A stretch of 64,000 nucleotides of DNA, from contig NZ_JTAM01000005.1 in assembly GCF_000812565.1 (NCBI RefSeq), positions 208,271 through 272,270 on the forward strand. The letters are read 5' to 3'. Source of the stretch: Flammeovirga sp. OC4 (GTDB lineage Bacteria > Bacteroidota > Bacteroidia > Cytophagales > Flammeovirgaceae). The notes beneath the pieces are model-generated. The model saw only the letters and a list, made by a program, of their open reading frames with translations, was not told the DNA's origin and did no database searches. Shown here piece after piece: positions 53,710 to 62,060 of the stretch (its first letter is position 1; each line of letters begins with the position of its first letter). A program made the position numbers and the translations under genes.

Positions 53710-54672
53710 TTAATCCAAAATAAGCTCCTGATTTTCAATCCATTTGTGAATATCTCGTAAAGAATTGTGAATAACTCTAGGCCTAAAATCTAAGTTATTC
53801 ACTGCTTTTTGATGAGAAATAGGACTTTTAAGCTCTAAAAGTGTATTAATTGAATATGAGTTAGTTGGAAGTGGTGATTTTGAAAACTTACCCACAAAAT
53901 CAGTAAAAGTTGCCAACATTTTCATGACCGGTGTTGATAACTCAATAGGACTTATTAACTTTTGTGCAATATTCCCATATATTTTTGCAATTTCTGGAAT
54001 GGAATAGTAGGTATTACCCAAAATATATTTTCCTTCCACTTGATGTTGTACTGCAAAAATACAACTTTTTACGACATCTTTAACATCTACTACATCAAAG
54101 CCTCCTTGGGTTAACATTGGAAGATGGTAAGAGTGGATCAAACGAAAAAGCTGATTGAAACCATTGAAGTAGAAATCTCCTCCACCAATAATTGAAGTGG
54201 GATTTAGAATTGTAATTTTTATTCCACTTTGCTGACTTAAGTAACGCTCCATTTGTGCCTTGGAATAGTCGTAACTTCTATTTTCATCTTTTACCAAGGC
54301 AGCCGTTTCATCAAAGACACCAGTAGTTGGCACTTCCATACTATGAATTGAACTGATGAATATAAAGTGTTTGACTCCTGCCTTTTTTGCAGTTTCAAAC
54401 AGATTTTTTGAGCAAATGTAGTTCACATTAATGACATCTTCATTGACACCATACTTTGGATAAACCACTGCTGCACTGTGAATAACTGTATCTACTTTAT
54501 TCACAAACTGTTGAAGACTATGTTGATGAGTTAAATCTCCTACGATTTGTTCTACATTGCTGAGTCTGTTTGTTCTCTTTCTGACAAGTACGCGGTGCGG
54601 CATATTTTCTTTTTGAAGGTATTTATGCAACACATACCCCACATGTCCGGTAGCTCCTGTTAAGGCTATCAT
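53710..54672 (-). CDS. NAD-dependent epimerase/dehydratase (extended SDR)
   Basis: This 320-residue cytoplasmic protein has the extended short-chain dehydrogenase layout: GATGHVG nucleotide-binding motif at residues 5-11, VIHSAAVVYPKYG (about 65-77), a VKHFIFISSIHSM strand and the catalytic YDYSKAQ (Tyr-x-x-x-Lys, about 133-139). The C-terminal half is variable, as in dihydroflavonol reductase-like members. The substrate is unknown. The AraC regulator ends eight bases upstream on the same strand, so the two are almost certainly one transcript and the regulator may control this enzyme. Confidence 0.87.
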   Translation of the reverse strand: MIALTGATGHVGYVLHKYLQKENMPHRVLVRKRTNRLSNVEQIVGDLTHQHSLQQFVNKVDTVIHSAAVVYPKYGVNEDVINVNYICSKNLFETAKKAGVKHFIFISSIHSMEVPTTGVFDETAALVKDENRSYDYSKAQMERYLSQQSGIKITILNPTSIIGGGDFYFNGFNQLFRLIHSYHLPMLTQGGFDVVDVKDVVKSCIFAVQHQVEGKYILGNTYYSIPEIAKIYGNIAQKLISPIELSTPVMKMLATFTDFVGKFSKSPLPTNSYSINTLLELKSPISHQKAVNNLDFRPRVIHNSLRDIHKWIENQELILD

Positions 54673-54679
54673 AACGCTG

Positions 54680-55681
54680 TTACGATTTATTTTTCAATTC
54701 GATCATCACCTTAGGTGACATCCCATAGTATTTCTTAAAAGCATCAGAAAATTTAGAAATACCTTTAAAACCTAAGTCTTGTGCTACCTCTGTCACTGTC
54801 TTTTTTTGATGAATCAACATATTTCTTGATTCATCCATTCTCAGTTGTGTATAAAACTGATAAAGAGGTTTCCCGAATTCGGCTTTAAAATCCCGAATCA
54901 ACTTTGATCTACTGATACCAAACTCGTCACATATTTCCTCTAATGAAGGAGGCTGAGATAAGTCTTTTGAAATAAATTCTCTGATGGCAAAAAGGCGTTC
55001 TGTATCAAATGAGTCTAACCTTTTAGCATCATTGACATCACGTTTGGTTAAAAACTCAAAGATCTGTCCCAGAATAAAAATAGATTGACTGTAGACCACA
55101 GACTTGTACGAAATACTATCTCTTTCCACCTCAAAAATTTGATCCATAGCGGTAGCTATTTCATAAGTAGGAGACTCAAAAAACAACCAAGGTTCGGGGT
55201 TATGTATCAATTCTTTTATTTCATGAAAGCGATCTCCAAAGTAATCATCTAGCAAGTTTTTTTTGATCATCATGGTGACCCACTGAGCATTTGTTCCGAT
55301 ACCACCGTAATTGATGACTGACTTCCTTAGATTAGAAATCATCAAGCCTCTTTGTTTACCAGGACCAAAAATCTCTATTTTATTGTCTGTTTCATAAATA
55401 TGCTTGATGTCACCATCTCTCAATAACATGATATAGATAAAGTCCGCATCACTTTTAGGGTGATGCCTTACTCCTACCTCTTTCTCAATCACACAATCGT
55501 GTACTATAATTTTGATATCATTCAGTAATGTAAAAAAATGATAGTCGATTAACCCATACTCTGATTGCGTTTTAATTCTTTTTCCATTGAACGTTGTACC
55601 TGTTAAGGTTGCAATTTGATTTGGAAAAGAGGTTTCATCATTATGGTCTACATTGATTATTTTATCTTCATTTATTGTCAT
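54680..55681 (-). CDS. AraC family transcriptional regulator
   Basis: This 333-residue regulator has an N-terminal sensing region (about residues 1-220, including RHHPKSDADFIYIMLLRDG and GPGKQRGLMISNLRKSV) and a C-terminal AraC double helix-turn-helix domain (about 235-330). The latter includes PSLEEICDEFGISRSKLIRDFKAEF and KTVTEVAQDLGFKGISKFSDAFKKYYGMSPKV. The regulated signal is unknown; the arrangement (regulator first, epimerase gene eight bases later) suggests local control. The divergent J-domain gene starts about 60 bp away, so the shared intergenic stretch is a candidate operator region. Confidence 0.93.
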   Translation of the reverse strand: MTINEDKIINVDHNDETSFPNQIATLTGTTFNGKRIKTQSEYGLIDYHFFTLLNDIKIIVHDCVIEKEVGVRHHPKSDADFIYIMLLRDGDIKHIYETDNKIEIFGPGKQRGLMISNLRKSVINYGGIGTNAQWVTMMIKKNLLDDYFGDRFHEIKELIHNPEPWLFFESPTYEIATAMDQIFEVERDSISYKSVVYSQSIFILGQIFEFLTKRDVNDAKRLDSFDTERLFAIREFISKDLSQPPSLEEICDEFGISRSKLIRDFKAEFGKPLYQFYTQLRMDESRNMLIHQKKTVTEVAQDLGFKGISKFSDAFKKYYGMSPKVMIELKNKS

Positions 55682-55741
55682 TCGGCAACAGTAATTTCTA
55701 ATTTTAGGATTTAGTTCTGTACATAAAAATAGTCACAAACC

Positions 55742-56836
55742 ATGAAAATCATCTCATTTACTAAAATCAAGAAAGGAAAACCTAAGAAAAAGGCAAAAAC
55801 AAATGAGGATAAACTGACAAAATTGTGGTTTGAAGTACAAAAAAAGAAAAAGCGAAATGCTTTACTGACAAAGGAAGTTCACTTAATGCTTACAGCTTAT
55901 CAAGAACACCTTGAGGAAGTAGCCTCTTCTCGTTTCACTACCTTATATTCTTTTATTGAACGAATGCTTTTTTTAGGGAAAGAAGCGAAACTGACGAATA
56001 AAAACCATCAGCTGTTCCAATTATTAGTACAGCATTATCTCGTAGAAGGCTTGCAATCTCCATTTGCCAAAACATTAAAGTTTGATCAGTTGATTCCGGA
56101 ATTTCAAATGCTCGCTGAAAACGCTTCTTCTAAAAAAACAAAATCCCAAAAGAGGAAGGAAAGAATTGAACACATCAAAAAACAATTGAAATTAAAGTCA
56201 AGATCTGAGGAGATAGAACACTTGTTTACCGATAACGATTGGGAAAAAATGATTGAAGACGATCATCAAGTTCAAAAAATATTTGAGGAGAAAGTACAAC
56301 CCTACTTATTGAACAAACAACAAAAGCAACTTCAAAAAGAAGCATTTCAGAAAGCAGACCAAAAAGAGAAAACTACAATAAATTATACTTCTGTTCATTC
56401 ACTCTATAAAAAACTAGCCAAGAAATTTCACCCTGACTTAGTGACAGGTGAACAGGAAAAAGAAGAACGACACCACCTCATGTCCATCATCACTGAAGCG
56501 AAAAACAAGGAAGATATTACAACGTTATTGGACCTGTACAGTACGCACTTTACAGAGGACAAAATAGAATTTAAAGAGGAGGAGTCCGAAAAGTTGCTAC
56601 AACTCTTAGAAAAACAAGTGAAGGAATTGGAAGAAGAAAAAGAGAGAATTATTGGCGGGCCTAAAGAACATTACATTTATAATCTCTTTGTTGGAAAATC
56701 AGGAAGCGGTATTGAACGCGAAGCTTTACATTTGAAAGTGAGCGAAAAACATAAACAACAACAACTAGAAGCTCAATTAAATGAATTAGAAACAATTGAG
56801 GATTTACAAAGTTTATTGTTGAGGTATGATTATTAA
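55742..56836 (+). CDS. J-domain protein with coiled-coil flanks
   Basis: This 364-residue protein is highly charged (Lys, Glu and Gln). A very basic N-terminus (TKIKKGKPKKKAKTNEDK) is followed by a helical region, then a J domain at about residues 212-265 with the HPD tripeptide (His230-Pro231-Asp232, AKKFHPDLVTGEQ) and its conserved helix II (SLYKKLAKKF). A coiled coil (EKLLQLLEKQVKELEEEKER) lies after it. J domains stimulate the ATPase of Hsp70 (DnaK). This architecture differs from DnaJ: there is no Gly/Phe region or zinc finger, and the J domain is internal. No partner dnaK or client gene lies nearby. The gene is transcribed divergently from araC. Confidence 0.8.
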   Translation: MKIISFTKIKKGKPKKKAKTNEDKLTKLWFEVQKKKKRNALLTKEVHLMLTAYQEHLEEVASSRFTTLYSFIERMLFLGKEAKLTNKNHQLFQLLVQHYLVEGLQSPFAKTLKFDQLIPEFQMLAENASSKKTKSQKRKERIEHIKKQLKLKSRSEEIEHLFTDNDWEKMIEDDHQVQKIFEEKVQPYLLNKQQKQLQKEAFQKADQKEKTTINYTSVHSLYKKLAKKFHPDLVTGEQEKEERHHLMSIITEAKNKEDITTLLDLYSTHFTEDKIEFKEEESEKLLQLLEKQVKELEEEKERIIGGPKEHYIYNLFVGKSGSGIEREALHLKVSEKHKQQQLEAQLNELETIEDLQSLLLRYDY

Positions 56837-56859
56837 GCATATATATCAATTCAATTATT

Positions 56860-58581
56860 ATGAGAAAACTACTCTTAAAAACACACTTTAAATCTGTTAT
56901 TTTATTAGGGTACCTACTTGCAGGTTCACTTTTAGCTTCTGCTCAAGACAGAGTAACAGGGCACACTTTTGCAACCCGTTCAGAAGTTTTAGCTCAAAAT
57001 GGCATGGTGGCCACTTCTCACCCTTTAGCCACTCAAGTGGGGTTGGATATTTTGAAGAAAGGTGGAAATGCAATTGATGCAGCCATTGCAGCCAACGCCA
57101 CTTTAGGATTAATGGAACCGACAGGCTGCGGTGTAGGTGGTGATATTTTTGCGATTATTTGGGATGCAAAAACACAAAAACTCTATGCCTTAAATGGAAG
57201 TGGCCGTTCGCCTAAAAAATTGACCTTGGAGTATTTCCAAAAAAATAACTATTCAAAAATACCTGCTTTGGGGCCTTTGCCTGTTAGTGTTCCGGGTACC
57301 GTAGATGGATGGTTTGAGATGCACAAAAAATTTGGAACAATGGAGATGAAAGAAATCCTTTCGCCTGCTATTGATTATGCCGAAAAAGGTTTCCCTCTCA
57401 CGGAACTGATTGCTTGGTATATGGAGAAATCGATTCCAAGGTATCAAGCCAAAGGTTTCCCCAATATTGAAGACACTTACATCCAACAAAACGGCGGCAC
57501 ACTACCTGGAGAGGGTGACATCTATAAGAATCCCTATTTAGCCAATACATATAGAAAAATTGCTGAAGGCGGAAGAGATGCGTTTTATAAAGGAGAAATT
57601 GCGAAAACGATTGGATCATTTATCAAAGATCAAGGTGGTTTTTTAAGTCAGCAAGATCTTGAAGCACATCATTCGGAGTGGTTGGATCCTGTTTCTATCA
57701 ATTACAGAGGATATGATGTATGGGAACTTCCTCCTAACGGTCAAGGTATAGCAGCACTTCAAATGTTGAAAATTTTGGAGCAATATGATTTTTCTAAAAT
57801 TCCTTTTGGCAGTGCCGAACACCTCCATCTTTTTACAGAAGCTAAGAAATTAGCTTTTGAGGATAGAGCAAAGTACTATGCTGATATGGATTTCTATGAT
57901 GTTCCTTTATCAACACTATTGTCTGAAAAGTATGCCGTGGAAAGAAGTAAGGAAATCGGTGAACGAGCTTCTACTTATGAAGCGGGTAAAATCAGTGCCG
58001 GTGAAACGATCTATATGACCGTAGCGGACAAAGAGGGAAATATGGTCTCTTTGATCCAATCCAACTATAGAGGAATGGGATCGGGTATGGTTCCTCCAAA
58101 GTTAGGCTTTATGCTACAAGACCGCGGGGAACTCTTCTCTCTTACCGAAGGGCAAGCGAATACTTATGAACCGGGTAAAAGGCCATTCCATACCATCATT
58201 CCTGCTTTTATCACCAAAGATGGCAAGCCTTATGTTTCTTTTGGTGTGATGGGAGGTGATTTCCAACCTCAAGGACACACGCAAATTGTAATGAACTTAA
58301 TTGATTTCAGTATGAACCTACAAGAAGCTGGAGACGCACCACGCTGGGATCATACTGGCGGTGCTGCTCCTACAGGTGAAACCACTGAAAATAAAGGAAT
58401 GATCAGAGTGGAATCAGGTATTCCTTACGAAACAGTAAGAGGATTAATGGACAGAGGACATCAAGTTGGTTTTACGAGAGGTGCTTATGGTGGCTATCAG
58501 GCTATCCTTTGGGATGATCTCAAAAAAGTATATCATGGGGCAAGCGAGAGTAGAAAAGATGGACAGGCTGCGGGGTATTAA
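56860..58581 (+). CDS. Gamma-glutamyltransferase family protein
   Basis: This 573-residue exported enzyme has a signal peptide (VILLGYLLAGSLLASAQ). N-terminal nucleophile hydrolase features are GMVATSHPLATQVGLDILKKGGNAIDAAIA (about residues 47-77) and GCGVGGDIFA. The autocleavage and nucleophile residue is Thr383 in AGETIYMTVADKEGN, which aligns with the TTHxSV segment of GGT. The later GMGSGM, FHTIIP and GGDFQPQGHTQIV segments are the substrate and small-subunit features. It should hydrolyse or transfer gamma-glutamyl groups, such as from glutathione, in the periplasm. The TIYMTV version belongs to a common bacterial subgroup. The gene starts 23 bp after the J-domain gene, and a terminator follows. 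Confidence 0.92.
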   Translation: MRKLLLKTHFKSVILLGYLLAGSLLASAQDRVTGHTFATRSEVLAQNGMVATSHPLATQVGLDILKKGGNAIDAAIAANATLGLMEPTGCGVGGDIFAIIWDAKTQKLYALNGSGRSPKKLTLEYFQKNNYSKIPALGPLPVSVPGTVDGWFEMHKKFGTMEMKEILSPAIDYAEKGFPLTELIAWYMEKSIPRYQAKGFPNIEDTYIQQNGGTLPGEGDIYKNPYLANTYRKIAEGGRDAFYKGEIAKTIGSFIKDQGGFLSQQDLEAHHSEWLDPVSINYRGYDVWELPPNGQGIAALQMLKILEQYDFSKIPFGSAEHLHLFTEAKKLAFEDRAKYYADMDFYDVPLSTLLSEKYAVERSKEIGERASTYEAGKISAGETIYMTVADKEGNMVSLIQSNYRGMGSGMVPPKLGFMLQDRGELFSLTEGQANTYEPGKRPFHTIIPAFITKDGKPYVSFGVMGGDFQPQGHTQIVMNLIDFSMNLQEAGDAPRWDHTGGAAPTGETTENKGMIRVESGIPYETVRGLMDRGHQVGFTRGAYGGYQAILWDDLKKVYHGASESRKDGQAAGY

Positions 58582-58605
58582 TGAAAGTACCTTTTATAAT
58601 AAAAA

Positions 58606-58633
58606 AAGAACACTGCCTGTAAGCAGTGTTCTT
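58606..58633. terminator. Bidirectional terminator
   Basis: The perfect 11-bp stem aagaacactgc/gcagtgttctt with a 6-base loop separates the gamma-glutamyltransferase gene from the lipoprotein array. Confidence 0.85.
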
Positions 58634-58666
58634 AATACTCAATAGAGTTAGAAATAACGTTCTTTA

Positions 58667-58813
58667 TTATCTTTCTGTTCTTGAGATATTCCCAAAAGGT
58701 GACTCTACCACCAAACCTTCAGGATCTATACTTTCTTCTGAAGTTTGTGGATCACAACTCACCGACAACAACGATAAAAGTGTAAGAGATAAAATTGCTA
58801 AAAGACGTTTCAT
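58667..58813 (-). CDS. Tiny lipoprotein of tandem array, copy 1
   Basis: This gene of 147 bp encodes 48 residues: a signal peptide ending in the lipobox LLSVSC (Cys20) and a 29-residue acidic mature part starting DPQTSEESIDPEGL. The mature part reads VVESPFGNISRTER at its end, which differs from copies 2-4. The reading frame, start and stop positions, and Cys20 match copies 2-4 exactly in length, which supports expression. It would be anchored in an envelope membrane after lipid attachment. No similar family is known to me. It is the last gene of a four-copy minus-strand array and precedes a terminator. Confidence 0.75.
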   Translation of the reverse strand: MKRLLAILSLTLLSLLSVSCDPQTSEESIDPEGLVVESPFGNISRTER

Positions 58814-58872
58814 AATTAGTTGGCGTTAAATGGAAATAATTGTTTTAAGAAATGGACTTGCTTACCATGTTT

Positions 58873-59011
58873 CAAGTGTTAAGCGTTAGCGTCACTTGGA
58901 ACTGCTTATTGGCGAAGTCTCCCGACTTCGAAATGAATGAAAGTGTAGCATTTATATTCGAAGTCTGGAGACTTCGCCAATGTATCATCACAAGTATCGG
59001 CTTAACACTTG
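58873..59011. repeat. Nested palindrome IR1 between lipoprotein genes
   Basis: Outer arms caagtgttaagc and gcttaacacttg enclose inner arms ttggcgaagtct and agacttcgccaa. Each inner arm also folds on itself (gaagtc-tccc-gacttc and cgaagtc-tgga-gacttcg). The centre is about 50 bases of unpaired sequence. It may act as an mRNA stabiliser, terminator or protein-binding site. Confidence 0.85.
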
Positions 59012-59041
59012 CGATATAAAAAGAAAATAGAAATCAGTGTT

Positions 59042-59188
59042 TTATCCTTGATCTCTACTAACACTACCAATCGGAGATTCTACCTCCAAACCTTCAGGAT
59101 CTATACTTTCTTCCGAAGTTTGTGGATCACAACTTACCGACAACAACGATAAAAGGGTAAGAGATAAAATTGCTAAAAGACGTTTCAT
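59042..59188 (-). CDS. Tiny lipoprotein of tandem array, copy 2
   Basis: This 48-residue lipoprotein (147 bp) has a signal peptide with Cys20 in LLSVSC, then a mature segment opening DPQTSEESIDPEGLEVESP and closing IGSVSRDQG. It is identical to copy 3 in nucleotide sequence. The downstream neighbour, copy 1, shares the first 34 residues except for a few changes. Its 5' flank (ttaacgccaactaattatg) is the same for copies 1-3, suggesting translation from the same type of site. Nothing in the sequence indicates an enzyme activity, and the small mature size argues for a structural, regulatory or envelope-stress role. Palindromes lie on both sides. Confidence 0.78.
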   Translation of the reverse strand: MKRLLAILSLTLLSLLSVSCDPQTSEESIDPEGLEVESPIGSVSRDQG

Positions 59189-59247
59189 AATTAGTTGGCG
59201 TTAAATGGAAATAATTGTTTTAAGAAATGGACTTGCTTACCATGTTT

Positions 59248-59386
59248 CAAGTGTTAAGCGTTAGCGTCACTTGGAACTGCTTATTGGCGAAGTCTCCCGA
59301 CTTCGAAATGAATGAAAGTGTAGCATTTATATTCGAAGTCTGGAGACTTCGCCAATGTATCATCACAAGTATCGGCTTAACACTTG
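59248..59386. repeat. Nested palindrome IR2 between lipoprotein genes
   Basis: This has the same arms and length (139 bp) as IR1 and appears identical to it. It lies between copies 2 and 3. Confidence 0.85.
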
Positions 59387-59416
59387 CGATATAAAAAGAA
59401 AATAGAAATCAGTGTT

Positions 59417-59563
59417 TTATCCTTGATCTCTACTAACACTACCAATCGGAGATTCTACCTCCAAACCTTCAGGATCTATACTTTCTTCCGAAGTTTGTGG
59501 ATCACAACTTACCGACAACAACGATAAAAGGGTAAGAGATAAAATTGCTAAAAGACGTTTCAT
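59417..59563 (-). CDS. Tiny lipoprotein of tandem array, copy 3
   Basis: This 48-residue lipoprotein is identical in nucleotide sequence to copy 2 by inspection, with Cys20 and the same mature part ending IGSVSRDQG. The exact identity of a 147-bp gene and its neighbouring palindrome shows that the 375-bp unit was duplicated recently, before silent changes could accumulate. The copies are all on one strand and probably read from the promoter in front of copy 4. Copy number could differ between strains. Confidence 0.78.
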   Translation of the reverse strand: MKRLLAILSLTLLSLLSVSCDPQTSEESIDPEGLEVESPIGSVSRDQG

Positions 59564-59622
59564 AATTAGTTGGCGTTAAATGGAAATAATTGTTTTAAGA
59601 AATGGACTTGCTTACCATGTTT

Positions 59623-59768
59623 CAAGTGTTAAGCGTTAGCGTCACTTGGAACTGCTTATTGGCGAAGTCTCACGACTTCGAAGTGTATGAAAGTAAGGCA
59701 TGTATATTCGAAGTCTGGAGACTTCGCCAATGTATCATCACAAGTGACGCCTATCGGCTTAACACTTG
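59623..59768. repeat. Nested palindrome IR3, longer version
   Basis: This has the same outer and inner arms as IR1 and IR2 but is 146 bp. Its right arm includes gacgcct, absent from IR1 and IR2, which makes a better match to the left arm (gcgtcacttg). IR3 therefore looks like the older form, and IR1 and IR2 derive from it by a 7-base deletion. Confidence 0.8.
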
Positions 59769-59798
59769 CGATATAAAAAGAAAATAGAAATCAGTGTT

Positions 59799-59945
59799 TT
59801 ATTCTTGATCTCTACTAACTCTTGCAATCGGAGATTCTACCTCCAAACCTTCAGGATCTATACTTTCTTCTGAGGTTTGTGGATCACAACTTAGTGTCAT
59901 AATAGACAATAACATCATAGATAAAATAGCTAGGATTCGTTTCAT
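59799..59945 (-). CDS. Tiny lipoprotein of tandem array, copy 4 (promoter-proximal)
   Basis: This 48-residue lipoprotein has a diverged signal peptide (ILAILSMMLLSIMTLSC) but the same Cys20 position, the same opening mature segment DPQTSEESIDPEGLEVESP and the end IARVSRDQE. The signal peptide has changed while the mature part is conserved, which fits selection on the mature lipopeptide. It is the first gene of the array and has its own consensus promoter about 40 bases upstream. Its leader differs from those of copies 1-3. It is probably the ancestor from which the array expanded. Confidence 0.78.
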   Translation of the reverse strand: MKRILAILSMMLLSIMTLSCDPQTSEESIDPEGLEVESPIARVSRDQE

Positions 59946-59987
59946 AATTAGTTAGCTTTAAATTGTTTTTGAAATAGTTTACGCACT

Positions 59988-60017
59988 CAAAAGTAAAAGC
60001 ATTTTTAATAAAAACAA
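59988..60017 (-). promoter_or_regulatory. Consensus promoter of the lipoprotein array
   Basis: On the minus strand, TTG (60015-60017), exactly 19 bases, then TACTTTTG (59988-59995) is a perfect Bacteroidota consensus. Transcription should start near 59981, giving a leader of about 35 bases before copy 4. Confidence 0.8.
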
Positions 60018-60051
60018 ATACTCTAAGAGGTTGATTTATAATGCCCAATAA

Positions 60052-60093
60052 AAAAACAGGCTACCTTATCGTTTCAATAAGATAGCCTGTTTC
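60052..60093 (-). terminator. Terminator after thyA
   Basis: The arms aaacaggctaccttat and ataagatagcctgttt form a long stem with one mismatch and flanking A and T runs, 22 bases after the thyA stop. Confidence 0.88.
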
Positions 60094-60114
60094 TATTTTT
60101 AACCACTCCAATTA

Positions 60115-60909
60115 CTATACAGATACTTCTGCTTTGATATGTGGATGTGGATCGTAATCTGTCAATTTGAAATCTTCGAATTTGAAAGAGAAGATATCTT
60201 TCACCTCAGGATTGATTTCCATTTTTGGTAATGATCTGAAATCTCTTGTCAACTGTAATTTAGCTTGATCAAGGTGATTATTGTAAAGGTGGGCATCACC
60301 TAAAGTATGTACAAAATCCCCTGGCTCTAAATCACAAACTTGAGCAATCATCACAGTCAGCAAAGCATAAGAAGCAATATTAAATGGAACACCCAAAAAT
60401 ACATCTGCACTTCTTTGGTACAACTGACATGAAAGTTTACCGTCTGCTACATAAAACTGGAATAAAGCATGACAAGGCATTAAAGCCATTTCGTCCAACT
60501 CCCCTACGTTCCATGCAGAAATTACCAAACGTCTTGAATTAGGGTTCGTTTTGATTTCATTGATCAACCAAGAAATTTGGTCAATTGTTTTTCCATCAGC
60601 ACCAGCCCATGAACGCCATTGTTTACCATAAACAGGACCAAGTTCACCATTTTCATCTGCCCATTCGTTCCAGATTCTCACACCATTGTCTTGAAGATAC
60701 TTTACATTTGTATCCCCATTCAAAAACCATAATAGCTCATGGATGATAGAACGAAGGTGTAACTTCTTAGTCGTTAAAACTGGAAATCCTTCTGATAAAT
60801 CAAAACGCATTTGATGACCGAAAACTGATTTTGTACCCGTTCCGGTACGATCTCCTTTCTCAGCTCCTTCCTCTAAGATTCTGTTTAATAATTCGTGGTA
60901 TTGTTTCAT
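60115..60909 (-). CDS. thyA: Thymidylate synthase
   Basis: This 264-residue enzyme methylates dUMP to dTMP with methylenetetrahydrofolate. It has the standard length of E. coli ThyA. Signatures are [13 protein letters not shown] (about residues 19-31), the active-site segment [14 protein letters not shown] with the catalytic Cys at about 146, [20 protein letters not shown] and HLYNNHLDQ near residue 207. The final [12 protein letters not shown] is typical. The DUF1835 gene ends 34 bp upstream on the same strand, so the two may be cotranscribed. A folate-linked gene (such as folA) is not adjacent. Confidence 0.97.
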   Translation of the reverse strand: MKQYHELLNRILEEGAEKGDRTGTGTKSVFGHQMRFDLSEGFPVLTTKKLHLRSIIHELLWFLNGDTNVKYLQDNGVRIWNEWADENGELGPVYGKQWRSWAGADGKTIDQISWLINEIKTNPNSRRLVISAWNVGELDEMALMPCHALFQFYVADGKLSCQLYQRSADVFLGVPFNIASYALLTVMIAQVCDLEPGDFVHTLGDAHLYNNHLDQAKLQLTRDFRSLPKMEINPEVKDIFSFKFEDFKLTDYDPHPHIKAEVSV

Positions 60910-60943
60910 TCTGCTCTCTTAAAAATTCGAATGCAAAAGTGCA

Positions 60944-61858
60944 TCATTTCCTTTCGATTACCAAATTATTAACACCATCAAAATAATAATCCGTACGAGC
61001 TGCACCACCAAGAGATAAATACGACAATGTGCTGTCGTCATATTTTTGTGTTCCTCTGAGTACTTGTTCTCCTTTTAGTGTGAGGTAATATTTACCTTCT
61101 TTCTGTTCGATCAAATCCAGAGAAAGTCTTTTGATGATATTTTCATATTGCAAATCCCCAAAACCTTCCCATGTTTGTCTACGGAGTAATTTCCCTATCA
61201 GTTTAAACAAGGTCAGTGGTTCGTCATTCAAGTATTTCAAAATTCTTCTTTCCAGTTTATTTAACCCAGAGGCTGGATTTGGGAAACGTTCAAGATGTGC
61301 TATCATTGCTTCTTTTAGATAGGCAAAGTTGACCGGGTGTTTATTGATCATACGAAGAAAATCCTTTAGATTATCGCTCGTGTACTTCTTCCAAAATCGT
61401 GAAGCGTATTCAAGGTCGTTCTCCGATAGCAACAATCTTTCATTGAAGAGCCTTGGGTAATCATTAATTTTATATTCTCCTAGTCCTTTGTTCTTGTCTG
61501 TATTGATGATAGAAATCTTATCGTACACAAAGCTATTTTGAGTAATAAAAGCCAATATAGCCATAAGATTCACCTGACAGAATAAGTCGTTTTCAAACCA
61601 AAGTACAATTTCATCTTCGGGTTTTAAGTAATTAAGTTGTTGTAGCTCATCATGTAAAATACGAGCATATTCATCGGAAGAGATATTAAAATTAGAATTC
61701 AGGAAGCTTGTTCTTGATTCAAAGAAAGACAGAGTGAACAGTGGTCCAAAACAGTCTCCTTCTACGAGCATTTCCCTGAAAACTATCGAAGTACCTTCAA
61801 AGTGATTCTTCTTCCAGATTTCAAAACTACTATCGCCATTTAGTATGTGATAAATCAT
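60944..61858 (-). CDS. DUF1835-type protein
   Basis: This 304-residue cytoplasmic protein begins MIYHILNGDSSFEIWKKNHFEG and has the DUF1835 pattern: REMLVEGDCFG (about residues 30-40), DEIVLWFENDLFCQVNLMAILAF (about 85-107) and a C-terminal winged-helix-like part (KLERRILKYLNDEPLTLFKLIGKLLRR, about 205-232, ending LTLKGEQVLRG). The biochemical function of this family is not known. ATG 61858 is preferred to TTG 61864. Its 3' end lies 34 bp from thyA, so the two are likely on one transcript, but no functional link is evident. Confidence 0.82.
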   Translation of the reverse strand: MIYHILNGDSSFEIWKKNHFEGTSIVFREMLVEGDCFGPLFTLSFFESRTSFLNSNFNISSDEYARILHDELQQLNYLKPEDEIVLWFENDLFCQVNLMAILAFITQNSFVYDKISIINTDKNKGLGEYKINDYPRLFNERLLLSENDLEYASRFWKKYTSDNLKDFLRMINKHPVNFAYLKEAMIAHLERFPNPASGLNKLERRILKYLNDEPLTLFKLIGKLLRRQTWEGFGDLQYENIIKRLSLDLIEQKEGKYYLTLKGEQVLRGTQKYDDSTLSYLSLGGAARTDYYFDGVNNLVIERK

Positions 61859-62060
61859 AAGCAAGCATTAATATATTTACATTGAAATGGTTTAATTGTT
61901 ACAAATATCGCAATTTAAAACTATTAACATTGAATAATTAGAGTCAAAATTAGCTATTTTGGTATATTTTTCATATAATGCATATCAGGACGTTGATATT
62001 AAAGTATCATTTTTTGTGTGCGTTCTTTCTAGGTAACTTATAACTTATACAACGACTATC

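Larger units (their letters stand above)
58667..59945 (-). repeat. Tandem array of four lipoprotein genes in 375-382 bp units
   Basis: Gene starts lie at 58813, 59188, 59563 and 59945, so the periods are 375, 375 and 382 bp. Copies 2 and 3 are identical in nucleotide sequence by inspection, as are the two palindromes next to them. Copy 4 is the most diverged. This indicates recent tandem duplication of a unit made of one gene plus one palindromic spacer. Confidence 0.9.

Noticed and set aside
59602..59787. Forward frame running through palindrome IR3
   Set aside because: It is generated by the repeat and runs against the lipoprotein genes; the repeat structure explains it.
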